DNA from: Demetria terragena DSM 11295
GTDB taxonomy: Bacteria; Actinomycetota; Actinomycetes; Actinomycetales; Dermatophilaceae
Assembly: GCF_000376825.1 (NCBI RefSeq)
Contig: NZ_AQXW01000004.1
Location: forward strand, 930,001 to 994,000
DNA: 64,000 bases
Direction: 5' to 3'
Part shown: piece after piece, positions 37,989 through 46,047 of the stretch
How the letters are laid out: each line of letters begins with the position of its first letter
How positions within the stretch are numbered: position 1 is the stretch's first letter
Made by a program: the position numbers and the translations under genes
The notes under the pieces: generated by a model
The model's input: the letters and a program-made list of their open reading frames with translations, nothing else
What the model was told of the DNA's origin: nothing
Databases searched by the model: none

Positions 37989-39746
37989 TCAGAAGCGCGC
38001 GGGCTCGCGGTATTCGCCCCACACGTCACGGAAGGCGTCGCAAATCTCGCCCAGCGTCGCCTCGGCGCGTACGGCATCCATCATCGGCTCGATGAGATTG
38101 CCCTCGCCGCGGGCGACCTGCTGCATGGTTGCCAGCGCCGCCGTCACGGTGGCATCGTCGCGACCGGCCTTGCGCTCTGCCAACTCGCGCACCTGCTCGC
38201 GCTCGATCTCGTGGCTGACGCGCAGGATCTCAAGTTCGTGGGCGAGTGACTCGGTGTGGCAGTTGACGCCGACGACCTTCTTGTCGCCCTTCTCCAGCGC
38301 TGTTTGGTACTGGAAGGCCGCCTCCGCGATTTCCGACATGAACCAGCCATCCTCGATGCCCCGCAGGAGACCCGCGGTGATGGGCCACTGCGCGACATTG
38401 GCTTCGCCAGCGGACTCCTGCACGGCCGCTGCGACCGCACTGTGATCGGAAGCGCTGAGCGTTGATCCGCCGAGTTGAAGCACCTTGTCGAAGATGGCGT
38501 AGGCCTCGGCCTCGATCTTGTCGGTCAGGGCTTCGACGTACCAACTGCCGCCAAGAGGGTCGGCCACATTGATGACGCCGGTCTCCTCCATCAAGACTTG
38601 CTGGGTACGCAAAGCGACTTCGGCCGACTGATCGGTCGGCAGCGCGAGCGTCTCATCCAGGGCGTTGGTGTGGAGCGAGTTGGTGCCGCCGAGTACGGCA
38701 GCGAGCGCCTCAACAGCGGTACGCACCACGTTGTTCATGGGCTGCTGAGCGGTCAGCGAGACGCCCGCCGTCTGAGTGTGGAAGCGCAACCACTGCGACT
38801 TCTCCTTCTTCGCGCCATAGACGTCACGCATCCAGCGGGCCCAGATGCGGCGCGCTGCCCGGAACTTCGCGATCTCTTCGAAGAAGTCGAGGTGGGAGTC
38901 GAAGAAGAACGACAGACCAGGTGCGAAGTCGTCGATATCCATACCGCGCGAGAGGCCCAGCTCGACGTATCCGAAGCCATCGGCAAGGGTGAACGCGAGC
39001 TCCTGTGCGGCGGTCGAGCCCGCCTCGCGAATGTGGTAGCCGGAGACCGACAGCGGCTTGTAATCAGGGATCTTGGCGGAGGTGTACTCCATCAGGTCGC
39101 CGATCAAGCGCAGGTGCGGCTCGGGCGGGAAAAGCCATTCTTTCTGCGCGATGTATTCCTTGAAGATGTCGGTCTGCAGGGTGCCGTTGAGTTTGGTGAG
39201 GTCGGCGCCCTGTCGCTCGGCCGCCACGAGGTACATACAAAAAGCTGGGACCGCTGGGCCCGAGATGGTCATCGAGGTGGTGACGTCCTGCAGCGGGATG
39301 TCACTGAACAACACGTCCATGTCAGCCGCGGAATCGACTGCCACGCCGCAGTGTCCTACCTCGCCGAGTGCGAGACCGTCGTCGGAGTCGCGCCCCATCA
39401 AGGTCGGCATGTCGAAGGCGACCGACAAACCACCACCGCCACGCTCAAGAATCATCTTGTAGCGCGCATTGGTCTGCACGGCATTGCCAAAGCCGGCAAA
39501 CTGCCGAATCGTCCAGGCGCGCCCTCGGTAACCAGTGGGGTAAAGGCCTCGGGTGTAAGGAAATTCGCCCGGCCACCCGATGCGCTCTGGCGCCTCACCA
39601 TCGGTCGGGCCGTAGGCCGGCTCAACCTCCACGCCGGACAGCGTGCTGAAGTCAGCATCCCGCACGCGCCCAGCCTCCTGCGCCGCGGTGAAGCGCTGCT
39701 CCCAGCGCGAACGACCAGAGGACAGGACAGTCGGCGTGGTGGTCAT
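37989..39746 (-). CDS. B12-dependent acyl-CoA mutase, large subunit (IcmA/MCM-like)
   Basis: A 585-residue methylmalonyl-CoA-mutase-fold protein carrying the acyl-CoA-binding barrel (YPTGYRGRAWTIRQFAGFG) but not the C-terminal B12 domain with DxHxxG, so it needs a separate small subunit. The segments GYRGRAW and GTLQTDIFKEYIAQ resemble isobutyryl-CoA mutase rather than methylmalonyl-CoA mutase; substrate is therefore uncertain. The ATG at 39746 is chosen since TATTCT lies 6 bases upstream; a GTG two codons earlier is also in frame. A 20-bp palindrome covers the promoter. MeaB and a cobalamin adenosyltransferase, both helpers of such mutases, are within 12 kb. Confidence 0.9.
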   Translation of the reverse strand: MTTTPTVLSSGRSRWEQRFTAAQEAGRVRDADFSTLSGVEVEPAYGPTDGEAPERIGWPGEFPYTRGLYPTGYRGRAWTIRQFAGFGNAVQTNARYKMILERGGGGLSVAFDMPTLMGRDSDDGLALGEVGHCGVAVDSAADMDVLFSDIPLQDVTTSMTISGPAVPAFCMYLVAAERQGADLTKLNGTLQTDIFKEYIAQKEWLFPPEPHLRLIGDLMEYTSAKIPDYKPLSVSGYHIREAGSTAAQELAFTLADGFGYVELGLSRGMDIDDFAPGLSFFFDSHLDFFEEIAKFRAARRIWARWMRDVYGAKKEKSQWLRFHTQTAGVSLTAQQPMNNVVRTAVEALAAVLGGTNSLHTNALDETLALPTDQSAEVALRTQQVLMEETGVINVADPLGGSWYVEALTDKIEAEAYAIFDKVLQLGGSTLSASDHSAVAAAVQESAGEANVAQWPITAGLLRGIEDGWFMSEIAEAAFQYQTALEKGDKKVVGVNCHTESLAHELEILRVSHEIEREQVRELAERKAGRDDATVTAALATMQQVARGEGNLIEPMMDAVRAEATLGEICDAFRDVWGEYREPARF

Positions 39747-39752
39747 GCCCAC

Positions 39753-39758
39753 AGAATA
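39753..39758 (-). promoter_or_regulatory. -10 box for the leaderless mutase gene
   Basis: TATTCT on the minus strand, exactly 6 bases before the ATG at 39746. The palindromic operator at 39756-39775 overlaps it. Confidence 0.55.
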
Positions 39759-39775
39759 CTAGGACGTCCTAGTAT
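39756..39775. promoter_or_regulatory. Perfect 20-bp palindromic operator at the mutase promoter
   Basis: ATACTAGGACGTCCTAGTAT is identical to its reverse complement. It overlaps the -10 box of the mutase gene and ends about 10 bases from the start codon, the usual place for a repressor site. A MarR-family gene lies 460 bases away on the same side; a TetR-type protein encoded elsewhere is equally possible. Confidence 0.7.
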
Positions 39776-39778
39776 CTG

Positions 39779-40030
39779 GCGAACCCACCGCGAGCCGTAT
39801 CGAAACCCCACCCCACGCCGGTCGAGTAGGCGAGCGCCCCAGCGCGAGCCGTATCGAGACCCCACCCCACGCCGTATCGAAACCCCACCCCACGCCGGTC
39901 GAGTAGGCGAGCGCGTAGCGCGAGCCGTATCGAGACCCGCCCACGACCCCCACCCCACGCCGGTCGAGTAGGCGAGCGCCCAGCGCGAGCCGTATCGAGA
40001 CCCGCCCACGACCCCCACCCCGCGGTGCAC
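39779..40030. repeat. Repeat array of CGCCGGTCGAGTAGGCGAGCG units
   Basis: Units of the type ACGCCGGTCGAGTAGGCGAG followed by GCGAGCCGTATCGAGACC recur three times, with a shorter partial copy, separated by CCCACCCCACG blocks. The array fills the space between the mutase promoter and the YqfO relic. It belongs to the same family as the repeats at 2.1, 45.7 and 55.8 kb. Open frames inside it arise only from the repetition and are not genes. Confidence 0.85.
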
Positions 40031-40237
40031 TCACGCAGCGGCAATGACGTGGAAGGCAGGCTCCTCGTATGGGTGAGCGCGGCGCAGTGCTGCGACGACG
40101 GCCTGGTCGCGGATCGCACGTGGCAGGACCAGTTCGCAGCGTTCCTCATCGACGGTCTCCAGGTCGCCGACCGAGCCGATCGTGGGGTTCGCGCCCGCCA
40201 GTGGACGGAACTGGCCGGTCCCCCGCGTTCGGCCACG
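40031..40237 (-). pseudogene. Truncated YqfO/NIF3-type domain
   Basis: The frame directly after the MarR stop codon encodes TRGTGQFRPLAGANPTIGSV and ends AHPYEEPAFHVIAAA, the hallmarks of the inserted domain of YqfO/NIF3 proteins and of short stand-alone homologues. The first 35-40 residues of that domain are missing, and there is no start codon before the conserved part. It is in the same frame as the MarR gene, separated only by TGA. It is best read as a gene whose 5' end was lost; read-through from MarR is possible but unsupported. Confidence 0.6.
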
Positions 40238-40756
40238 TCAGTCCTCCCTAAAGTCGCCCTGCTCGGTGCGCACCGCGTGCAGCAGTTGAAACAGTTCGCG
40301 ATGCTGATCCTGGTTCAGAGAACCCAAGCCGAAGTCGATGTCGTGCAGGGCTGCCGTGCACGTCTCCACTACCTCGTTCCCCGCCGGGGTGATCCGGGCC
40401 AGCGTGCCTCGACCGTCGCGTGGATTCGGGACCTGCTCGACGAGGCGCTGCGCGGCAAGGCGCCGCACGATGTTGGTGACACTGGTCGGGTGGATCATCA
40501 ACCGCTCACCTACCTTGCTCATCGGCATCTCGCCACGGCGACTGAAACTCAACAACACCAACGCCTCGTACCGCGCAAAGGTGAGGTCGAATGGCGCGAG
40601 CGCGGCATCCAGGCGAGCCAGCAGAATCTGCTGGACCCGCATCACTGACGTGGCGGACGCCATCGCCGCGATCGGACTGTCAGCGCCGAACTGCTCCTCC
40701 CAAAGCTCGGCTGCACGCCGGATGGGATCAAACGGCAGGGTATGAGGCTCGGACAC
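40238..40756 (-). CDS. MarR-family transcriptional regulator
   Basis: A 172-residue winged-helix protein. The DNA-binding part includes FARYEALVLLSFSRRGEMPM, VGERLMIHPTSVTNIVRRL as recognition region and DGRGTLARITPAG as the wing. It has the helical dimerisation ends typical of MarR. The GTG start has TAGGTT 6 bases upstream, so the message is leaderless. MarR proteins usually repress their own or nearby genes and respond to small phenolic or acyl ligands. It is a candidate for the palindrome in front of the acyl-CoA mutase gene. Confidence 0.88.
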   Translation of the reverse strand: MSEPHTLPFDPIRRAAELWEEQFGADSPIAAMASATSVMRVQQILLARLDAALAPFDLTFARYEALVLLSFSRRGEMPMSKVGERLMIHPTSVTNIVRRLAAQRLVEQVPNPRDGRGTLARITPAGNEVVETCTAALHDIDFGLGSLNQDQHRELFQLLHAVRTEQGDFRED

Positions 40757-40762
40757 GGCGCC

Positions 40763-40768
40763 AACCTA
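40763..40768 (-). promoter_or_regulatory. -10 box for leaderless marR-type gene
   Basis: TAGGTT on the minus strand, exactly 6 bases before the GTG at 40756; no ribosome-binding site. Confidence 0.5.
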
Positions 40769-40788
40769 CCGCCGGACTGCGCACCCGG

Positions 40789-41322
40789 TCAGGAGCGGAC
40801 CATCTGCAGGTCAGTAACCCCATGGTCGTCGTCCCACCTGGTCTCACCGTCAAGCTCGAAACCGTGCTTGCGATAAAACGCGATCGCCCGCTCGTTGCCC
40901 TGGAGCACCCACAGGTGCGCGGCGCGATCCCCGAGGGTTGCCGCGAGCAACTGCCCCGCGGCACCGGTGCCGTGGAACTTCGAATCGACGTTGAGCGCCC
41001 ACAGTTCCAACGGAACCGGAGGGTCGTTGTCGCGAGACGGCGCGACGGTCGCGAAACCTGCCAGCATCCCCTCGGGGTGGACCGCCACCCGGGTCGATTT
41101 ACCTGCCGCGTCGGCAAGCCCCTCGGCCTGCTCAACTGCCAGGCCACGCCAGCGCTCGGCTCGCACCGCGGGGTCTTGTCGGCGGAGGCTTTCGGCTGGC
41201 ATGAGTCCTGCGTACGCCTCGCGCCAGACCTCGACGTGCAGAGCTCCGAGTTTGTCGGCGTCCTCGATCAGCAGGGGACGAATCGTGAACAGCGTGAATC
41301 CGGGAAATTCGTTGTCGGACAT
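40789..41322 (-). CDS. GNAT-family N-acetyltransferase
   Basis: A 177-residue GNAT protein. The acetyl-CoA-binding segment is ALNVDSKFHGTGAAGQLLAA (R/QxxGxG/A-like), followed by NERAIAFYRKHGFELDGE, a standard motif B end. The start is the ATG at 41322, 6 bases after the stop of the thiamine-binding-type gene, with which it is probably co-transcribed. The acceptor amine cannot be named. Confidence 0.85.
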   Translation of the reverse strand: MSDNEFPGFTLFTIRPLLIEDADKLGALHVEVWREAYAGLMPAESLRRQDPAVRAERWRGLAVEQAEGLADAAGKSTRVAVHPEGMLAGFATVAPSRDNDPPVPLELWALNVDSKFHGTGAAGQLLAATLGDRAAHLWVLQGNERAIAFYRKHGFELDGETRWDDDHGVTDLQMVRS

Positions 41323-41328
41323 CGTGAT

Positions 41329-41634
41329 TCAGGACTCGTGCAGATGCTGCTCGACCCGTTCGACCTTGGCGGTCAACTGGTCGGTCACACCAGGTCGAAG
41401 GTCGGCCTTGACGACGAGGCTGACCCGCGGTGATTTCTTGGCAACGGCGTCACAGGCAGCCTTGATGACAGGCATGCACTCGTCCCACTCCCCCTCAAGG
41501 GTGGTGAACATCGAGTCCAGTCGGTAAGGCACGCCGGATTCGCGGACGACCCTGATCGCGTCTGCGACAGCGGCACTGACTGAACCGTCCGGATCGTCGG
41601 TGGTGGCGGGCGCAACGGAGAAGGCGAACAACAT
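41329..41634 (-). CDS. MTH1187/YkoF-type thiamine-binding protein
   Basis: A 101-residue protein of the MTH1187 family, which binds hydroxymethylpyrimidine or thiamine. The start MLFAFSVAP and the region RESGVPYRLDSMFTTLEGEW match the family. It is cytoplasmic. TACGGT lies 6 bases before the ATG, so the message appears leaderless. It is followed by the GNAT gene. No thiamine genes are nearby. Confidence 0.85.
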   Translation of the reverse strand: MLFAFSVAPATTDDPDGSVSAAVADAIRVVRESGVPYRLDSMFTTLEGEWDECMPVIKAACDAVAKKSPRVSLVVKADLRPGVTDQLTAKVERVEQHLHES

Positions 41635-41640
41635 GGGTTC

Positions 41641-41646
41641 ACCGTA
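41641..41646 (-). promoter_or_regulatory. -10 box for leaderless MTH1187-type gene
   Basis: TACGGT on the minus strand, 6 bases before the ATG at 41634. Confidence 0.5.
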
Positions 41647-41655
41647 TCGCTCGTG

Positions 41656-43332
41656 CTACGCGCCGCGCTCCAGATATTCATGCACCAGAGGTACGACCGC
41701 GGCGCCCTCGCCCGAAGCCGCGGCGACACGCTTCATGGATCCCGAGCGCACATCGCCGGCCACAAAAATCCCTGGCACTGAGGTCCCGAGCGCCACTGGG
41801 GGCATCTCTCCATCCCAGAACTCGGTTGGTACGTCCCGACCCGACACGATGAAGCCGTCCCGGTCCGCCGACACTGCCCCGTCCAGCCACTCCACGCACG
41901 GTGTGGCGCCCAGGAGAAGGAACAGGCCACCGGCCGCTACCTTCACGATCTCACCGGTCGGTCCCTTGAGTTTGAGCCATTCCAGGCGGGCACCCCCTCC
42001 GCCGTCGACGACCTCGGTCTGCGGACGGACCACGATGCGCGGATGAGCGTCGATCTCTCGGATCAAGTAGTCCGACATGGTCGAGGCCAGGCTTTCCCGC
42101 CGGATCAGAATCGATACCGACCGGGCAAAACGGGCCAGGTGAATCGCCGCCTGACCCGCCGAATTTCCACCACCCACGACGTAGACATCGGTGTTCGCAC
42201 AGCTACGGGCGGCGGTCATCGCCGCGCCGTAATTCACGCCGACGCCGACGAGCTCTTCGATGGCAGGTACTCCCAGCCGTCGGTACGACACCCCCGTCGC
42301 GATGAGCACGGTTCGCGCCCGCAGGGACGTCCCACCCTCCAGGTCGATGCGATGCGGCTCCTCCTGCTGCCCAGCGACGAGCGCCGAAACCGGTTGTGCC
42401 GCAAAGAAACGCGCCCCAAAACGAATCGCCTGACTCCGTGCCCGCTGCGCCAACCGCATACCTGATATGCCTCGCGGGAAGCCCAAATAATTGCGAATCA
42501 TCGAACTGGTGCCCGCCTGGCCACCAATGGCTTCGGCATCGATCACGACCGTGTTCAGTCCCTCGGATGCGCCATAGACCGCGGCCGCCAACCCGGCCGG
42601 ACCCGCGCCGATCACCACCAGATCGATGAGCGCGTCGGGGTCGAGATCGGCTGGGTCGCCGAACATGAAGCGACCGACCTCTCGGACCGTCGGCCGCGAC
42701 AAGACGCTTTTGCCGAAGGCTCCGACCAAAGGCATATCGGTGGGTATGCCAGCAGCCTGCGCCTCCTCGATCGTGCGCCGCCCGGTCGGGCTGGTGGACG
42801 TCACGACATTGGTAGGGGTCCCCATCCGGTCAAAGAAGTCCATGAGTGCGTGGGTGTGCGCGTCTCGCTCATCGAACACGACCCGCACGACGTCGACCGT
42901 CGGACCACCCGTCGTCCAGCCCCAGTCCGACAGCGACTCGGTTACGGCGGTGTGGAATTCCTCGTCGCGCACCCCGCGCGGGATGCCGATGGAGACATCG
43001 ATGCGTCCTGCGGCGTACGCCTCCCGCACCGCGTCCCGGGTGACGACCCAGTCCTCCCAATGGATGAGCAGGAAGCGGCGTGCCGTCGGGATCAGCGCGT
43101 GGAGACAGTCGATCGTGACCAGACCCTGTGCGTCCGGAAGCGAACTCTCGACCGCGATCATCGCGACTGGGGCGCTGCGCGCGAGCAGGGTCTGCGCCAA
43201 CGCCACCGCTGCCCCGAGGCCCTCAGCAACCTCGATGTCGTAATCGGACTGGTAGCGGCTGAGAAATTCGTGCTCCACCTGCTCCCGATGATCGGAGGTC
43301 ACCAGCAGGATGGTGGGCTTTCCAGGTTTCAC
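41656..43332 (-). CDS. Fused receiver-like / thioredoxin-reductase-like flavoprotein
   Basis: A 558-residue protein in three parts: a receiver-like alpha/beta domain (1-130) without an obvious phospho-aspartate site, a thioredoxin-like fold (about 145-225), and a TrxR-type FAD/NADPH module (235-558) with GAGPAGLAAA (242-251), GVSYRRLGVPA and VVGGGNSAGQAA. The redox CxxC of thioredoxin reductase is missing; the segment before the NADPH motif has one lone cysteine. It therefore reduces something other than thioredoxin. The GTG start has TAGCAT 7 bases upstream. Similar fusions are annotated as fused response regulator/thioredoxin reductase. Confidence 0.82.
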   Translation of the reverse strand: MKPGKPTILLVTSDHREQVEHEFLSRYQSDYDIEVAEGLGAAVALAQTLLARSAPVAMIAVESSLPDAQGLVTIDCLHALIPTARRFLLIHWEDWVVTRDAVREAYAAGRIDVSIGIPRGVRDEEFHTAVTESLSDWGWTTGGPTVDVVRVVFDERDAHTHALMDFFDRMGTPTNVVTSTSPTGRRTIEEAQAAGIPTDMPLVGAFGKSVLSRPTVREVGRFMFGDPADLDPDALIDLVVIGAGPAGLAAAVYGASEGLNTVVIDAEAIGGQAGTSSMIRNYLGFPRGISGMRLAQRARSQAIRFGARFFAAQPVSALVAGQQEEPHRIDLEGGTSLRARTVLIATGVSYRRLGVPAIEELVGVGVNYGAAMTAARSCANTDVYVVGGGNSAGQAAIHLARFARSVSILIRRESLASTMSDYLIREIDAHPRIVVRPQTEVVDGGGGARLEWLKLKGPTGEIVKVAAGGLFLLLGATPCVEWLDGAVSADRDGFIVSGRDVPTEFWDGEMPPVALGTSVPGIFVAGDVRSGSMKRVAAASGEGAAVVPLVHEYLERGA

Positions 43333-43339
43333 GCATCGG

Positions 43340-43345
43340 ATGCTA
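43340..43345 (-). promoter_or_regulatory. -10 box for leaderless flavoprotein gene
   Basis: TAGCAT on the minus strand, 7 bases before the GTG at 43332. Confidence 0.45.
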
Positions 43346-43379
43346 CGCGGCGTACCCGAGTCCGATACGAACGCCAGAT

Positions 43380-44342
43380 CTACAGCGCCGCGATCACTCG
43401 ATCCGCAGCGGCATAAGGATCTTGCTGGCCGGCGACCACCTCGGCAGCGAGGTCGTCCAGGGAGCGGCCGTGGCGTACCTCGCCCATGCGTGCTCGCACC
43501 TGACGGAGAGCGATCGCCTCAATCTCGCGGGAGGCGCGGTCGATGCGGCGCTGGTGCAGCACGCCGTGCTCGGTCATCCAGGCGAGGTGATTGTTCAGCC
43601 CCTCCATCAGGTCACCGGCGCCTTCACCCCGTTCGGCGATCGCCTTGATCACCGGTGGACGCCACAGGCCCGACTCGGTCCGGTCGCCGAGCGAAATCAT
43701 CTGGCGAATTTCCCGGACCGTGATGTCGGCACCATCACGGTCGGCCTTGTTCACGACGAAAACGTCTCCCACTTCAAGGATTCCGGCTTTAGCAGCTTGA
43801 ATGCCATCGCCCATTCCAGGTGCCAGGAGTACGACGGTGGTGTCGGCGAGCCCGGCCACCTCAACCTCGCTTTGACCGACGCCGACGGTCTCGACGATGA
43901 CGACGTCACAGCCTGCCGCGTCTAGGACACGTAGGGCCTGTGGTGTCGACCAGGACAAGCCTCCGAGGTGCCCGCGGCTGGCCATCGATCGCATGTAGAC
44001 CTCGCGGTCAAGGCTGTGCTCGACCAGCCGGATGCGGTCGCCGAGAAGTGCGCCGCCACTGAAGGGTGAGGTCGGGTCAACGGCCAGCACCCCCACACGT
44101 TTGCCCTCAGCGCGGAGGGCGCCGACCAGCATCGAGGTGGTCGTCGACTTGCCCACGCCGGGCGAACCGGTCAGTCCAATGATTCGTGCGTGTCCCGAGT
44201 GGGGGGCGAGCGCCGCCATGACCTCCCGCAACGAGGGGTCGGCGTTCTCCACCAGTGTGATGAGGCGCGCCACGGCACGCGCCGACCCTTCGCGGGCGTG
44301 AGCGACCAACGTGGGGACGTCGGCGCTGCGGCGGCTACGCAC
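43380..44342 (-). CDS. meaB: MeaB-type GTPase chaperone of B12 mutases
   Basis: A 320-residue G3E-type GTPase that guards and loads acyl-CoA mutases with adenosylcobalamin. P-loop GSPGVGKS (59-66), switch DPTSPFSGGALLGDRIRL, ETVGVGQSE and guanine-specific NKAD are all present. The GTG start follows the thiolase stop directly (TGAGTG), so translation is coupled. Its partner is likely the mutase at 38-39.7 kb, in which case that enzyme depends on it. Confidence 0.93.
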   Translation of the reverse strand: MRSRRSADVPTLVAHAREGSARAVARLITLVENADPSLREVMAALAPHSGHARIIGLTGSPGVGKSTTTSMLVGALRAEGKRVGVLAVDPTSPFSGGALLGDRIRLVEHSLDREVYMRSMASRGHLGGLSWSTPQALRVLDAAGCDVVIVETVGVGQSEVEVAGLADTTVVLLAPGMGDGIQAAKAGILEVGDVFVVNKADRDGADITVREIRQMISLGDRTESGLWRPPVIKAIAERGEGAGDLMEGLNNHLAWMTEHGVLHQRRIDRASREIEAIALRQVRARMGEVRHGRSLDDLAAEVVAGQQDPYAAADRVIAAL

Positions 44343-45587
44343 TCAGCTGGCCGAGGACAGCGAGCCGTCGCTCGAAAGCTCGGTGCGCTGCGGGACTCGA
44401 ACGATCAGCGCGTCGCCCTGCCCGCCGCCACCACAGAGAGCAGCAGCGCCGACTCCGCCGCCGCGCCGCGCGAGTTCCAACGCCAGGTGCAAGTAGATTC
44501 GGGCGCCAGACATGCCAATCGGGTGGCCCACGGCGATGGCGCCGCCGTTGACGTTGACCTTGTCAGGGTCAAGACCCAACTGCTTCGTGGAAGCCAGACC
44601 GACGGCCGCGAATGCTTCGTTGATTTCCACCAGGTCGAGGTCGGTCGGTGCGATGCCTTCCTTTTCGCACGCCTTCGCAATCGCATTCGCCGGCTGCGCC
44701 TGCAGCGTCGAGTCAGGTCCCGCGACCACGCTGTGCGCGCCGATTTCGGCCAGCCACGTCACCCCGAGTTCTTGCGCCTTCGCTTTGCTCATGACGACCA
44801 CCGCGGCGGCACCATCAGAAATCTGAGAGGCCGAACCAGCGGTAATGGTGCCGTCCTTGCTGAACGCGGGACGCAGCTTTGCGAGGGAGTCAGCGGTGGT
44901 GTCGGCGCGTACGCCCTCGTCGTCGCGGAACTCGACGGGGTCGCCCTTGCGCTGCGGGATCGAGACGGTGACAACCTCGTCGTCGAACAGGCCGTCCTTC
45001 CATGCCCTGGCCGCGAGCTGATGACTGCGGGCGGCAAACGCGTCCTGCTCTTCGCGGGTGAACTCCTGGCTGCCGCAGTTTGCCGACTCGGTGAGGTTGC
45101 CCATCGCCTGGTCGGTGAACGCGTCCCACAAGCCGTCGTAGGCCATGTGGTCGCGCATCTGGACGTCGCCATACTTGAAGCCCTCGCGGCTCTTCTCCAG
45201 CAGGTGCGGTGCCTGGCTCATCGACTCCTGGCCACCGGCCACAACGACGTCGTACTCTCCTGCGCGGATCGTCTGCGCGGCGAGCGCGATCGCGTCGACG
45301 CCTGACAGGCAGACCTTGTTGATCGTCAGGGCCGGAACATTCATCGGTATGCCACCCTTTTGGGCCGCTTGGCGCGCGGGGATTTGCCCGGCACCGGCGG
45401 TGAGGACCTGCCCCATGATCACGTAGTCGACCTGCTCGCCGGAGATTCCGGCCTTGTCCAGTGCGCCCTCGATGGCAAAGCCACCCAGGTCGGCTCCGGA
45501 GAATCCCTTCAGCGAGCCGAGCAGCCGACCCATGGGGGTTCGGGCTCCAGCAACAAGGACGGGGGTGCGGTCTGCGGACTCAGCCAT
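44343..45587 (-). CDS. Acetyl-CoA C-acetyltransferase (thiolase)
   Basis: A 414-residue thiolase that cleaves or condenses acetoacetyl-CoA. The nucleophile is C93 in [26 protein letters not shown] and the second cysteine in [12 protein letters not shown] are intact. GGAGG lies 9 bases before the ATG. meaB follows without a gap. It corresponds in position to fadA4 of mycobacteria, next to the nucS region. It would complete beta-oxidation with the dehydrogenase gene upstream. Confidence 0.94.
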   Translation of the reverse strand: MAESADRTPVLVAGARTPMGRLLGSLKGFSGADLGGFAIEGALDKAGISGEQVDYVIMGQVLTAGAGQIPARQAAQKGGIPMNVPALTINKVCLSGVDAIALAAQTIRAGEYDVVVAGGQESMSQAPHLLEKSREGFKYGDVQMRDHMAYDGLWDAFTDQAMGNLTESANCGSQEFTREEQDAFAARSHQLAARAWKDGLFDDEVVTVSIPQRKGDPVEFRDDEGVRADTTADSLAKLRPAFSKDGTITAGSASQISDGAAAVVVMSKAKAQELGVTWLAEIGAHSVVAGPDSTLQAQPANAIAKACEKEGIAPTDLDLVEINEAFAAVGLASTKQLGLDPDKVNVNGGAIAVGHPIGMSGARIYLHLALELARRGGGVGAAALCGGGGQGDALIVRVPQRTELSSDGSLSSAS

Positions 45588-45639
45588 GGCGTACGGCCTC
45601 CAACGGCAACGGTGGGTAGGACTGTCTCCATATTAGGCG

Positions 45640-45740
45640 GGTAACGCCGGTCGAGCTTGGCAGGTAACGCCGGTCGACCCTGGCAGGTAACGCCGGTCGA
45701 GCTTGGCACGTTGCGCCGGTCGAGCTTGTCGAGACCTCCG
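45640..45740. repeat. Short repeat array of GGTAACGCCGGTCGAGC units
   Basis: The word CGCCGGTCGA occurs four times, spaced 20-24 bases, in units such as GGTAACGCCGGTCGAGCTTGGCA. It lies upstream of the thiolase gene and directly after the stop of the zinc-ribbon gene. It is part of the dispersed family seen at 2.1, 39.8 and 55.8 kb. Confidence 0.8.
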
Positions 45741-45744
45741 CCCA

Positions 45745-46044
45745 TCACCGGTAGGACCCCCGCGGCGGACGTCGCTCCCGCGCTTTCCAACATGGCGTAT
45801 GCCAGTGCCGCCGATCGGTGACATCGCCCAATCCATCATCGGGCCAGACCACCTCGTGCGGGACGGCGCTGGTGAGGTCGCCTTGGCACCCGGGGCAGAC
45901 GTAGGTCCGCCCAGCGTTGTTCCCGCGGACCGAGCGCACTTGATAGGTGCGTCCGGCGTAGGACTCGGTGCGCACGCCGCCGCCCATGATCTTGGAGACG
46001 TCCCCGCGGGGCTCGTCTCGGCGACTACGGTTGCGGCGCGGCAT
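45745..46044 (-). CDS. Small zinc-ribbon-like protein
   Basis: A 99-residue, very basic protein starting MPRRNRSRRDEPRGD. It has potential metal ligands YVCPGCQG and RRHWHTPCW, so a small zinc-binding fold is likely. Similar short actinobacterial proteins are often annotated ATP/GTP-binding without evidence. The ATG lies 3 bases after the stop of the hydroxyacyl-CoA dehydrogenase gene, so the two are co-transcribed. The role is unknown; the basic N-terminus suggests nucleic-acid contact. Confidence 0.65.
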   Translation of the reverse strand: MPRRNRSRRDEPRGDVSKIMGGGVRTESYAGRTYQVRSVRGNNAGRTYVCPGCQGDLTSAVPHEVVWPDDGLGDVTDRRHWHTPCWKARERRPPRGSYR

Positions 46045-46047
46045 GAC

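Noticed and set aside
39743-40034. Open frames through the repeat array near 39.8 kb
   Set aside because: Their residues repeat with the DNA unit in several frames at once, which is expected of tandem repeats and not of a protein gene.
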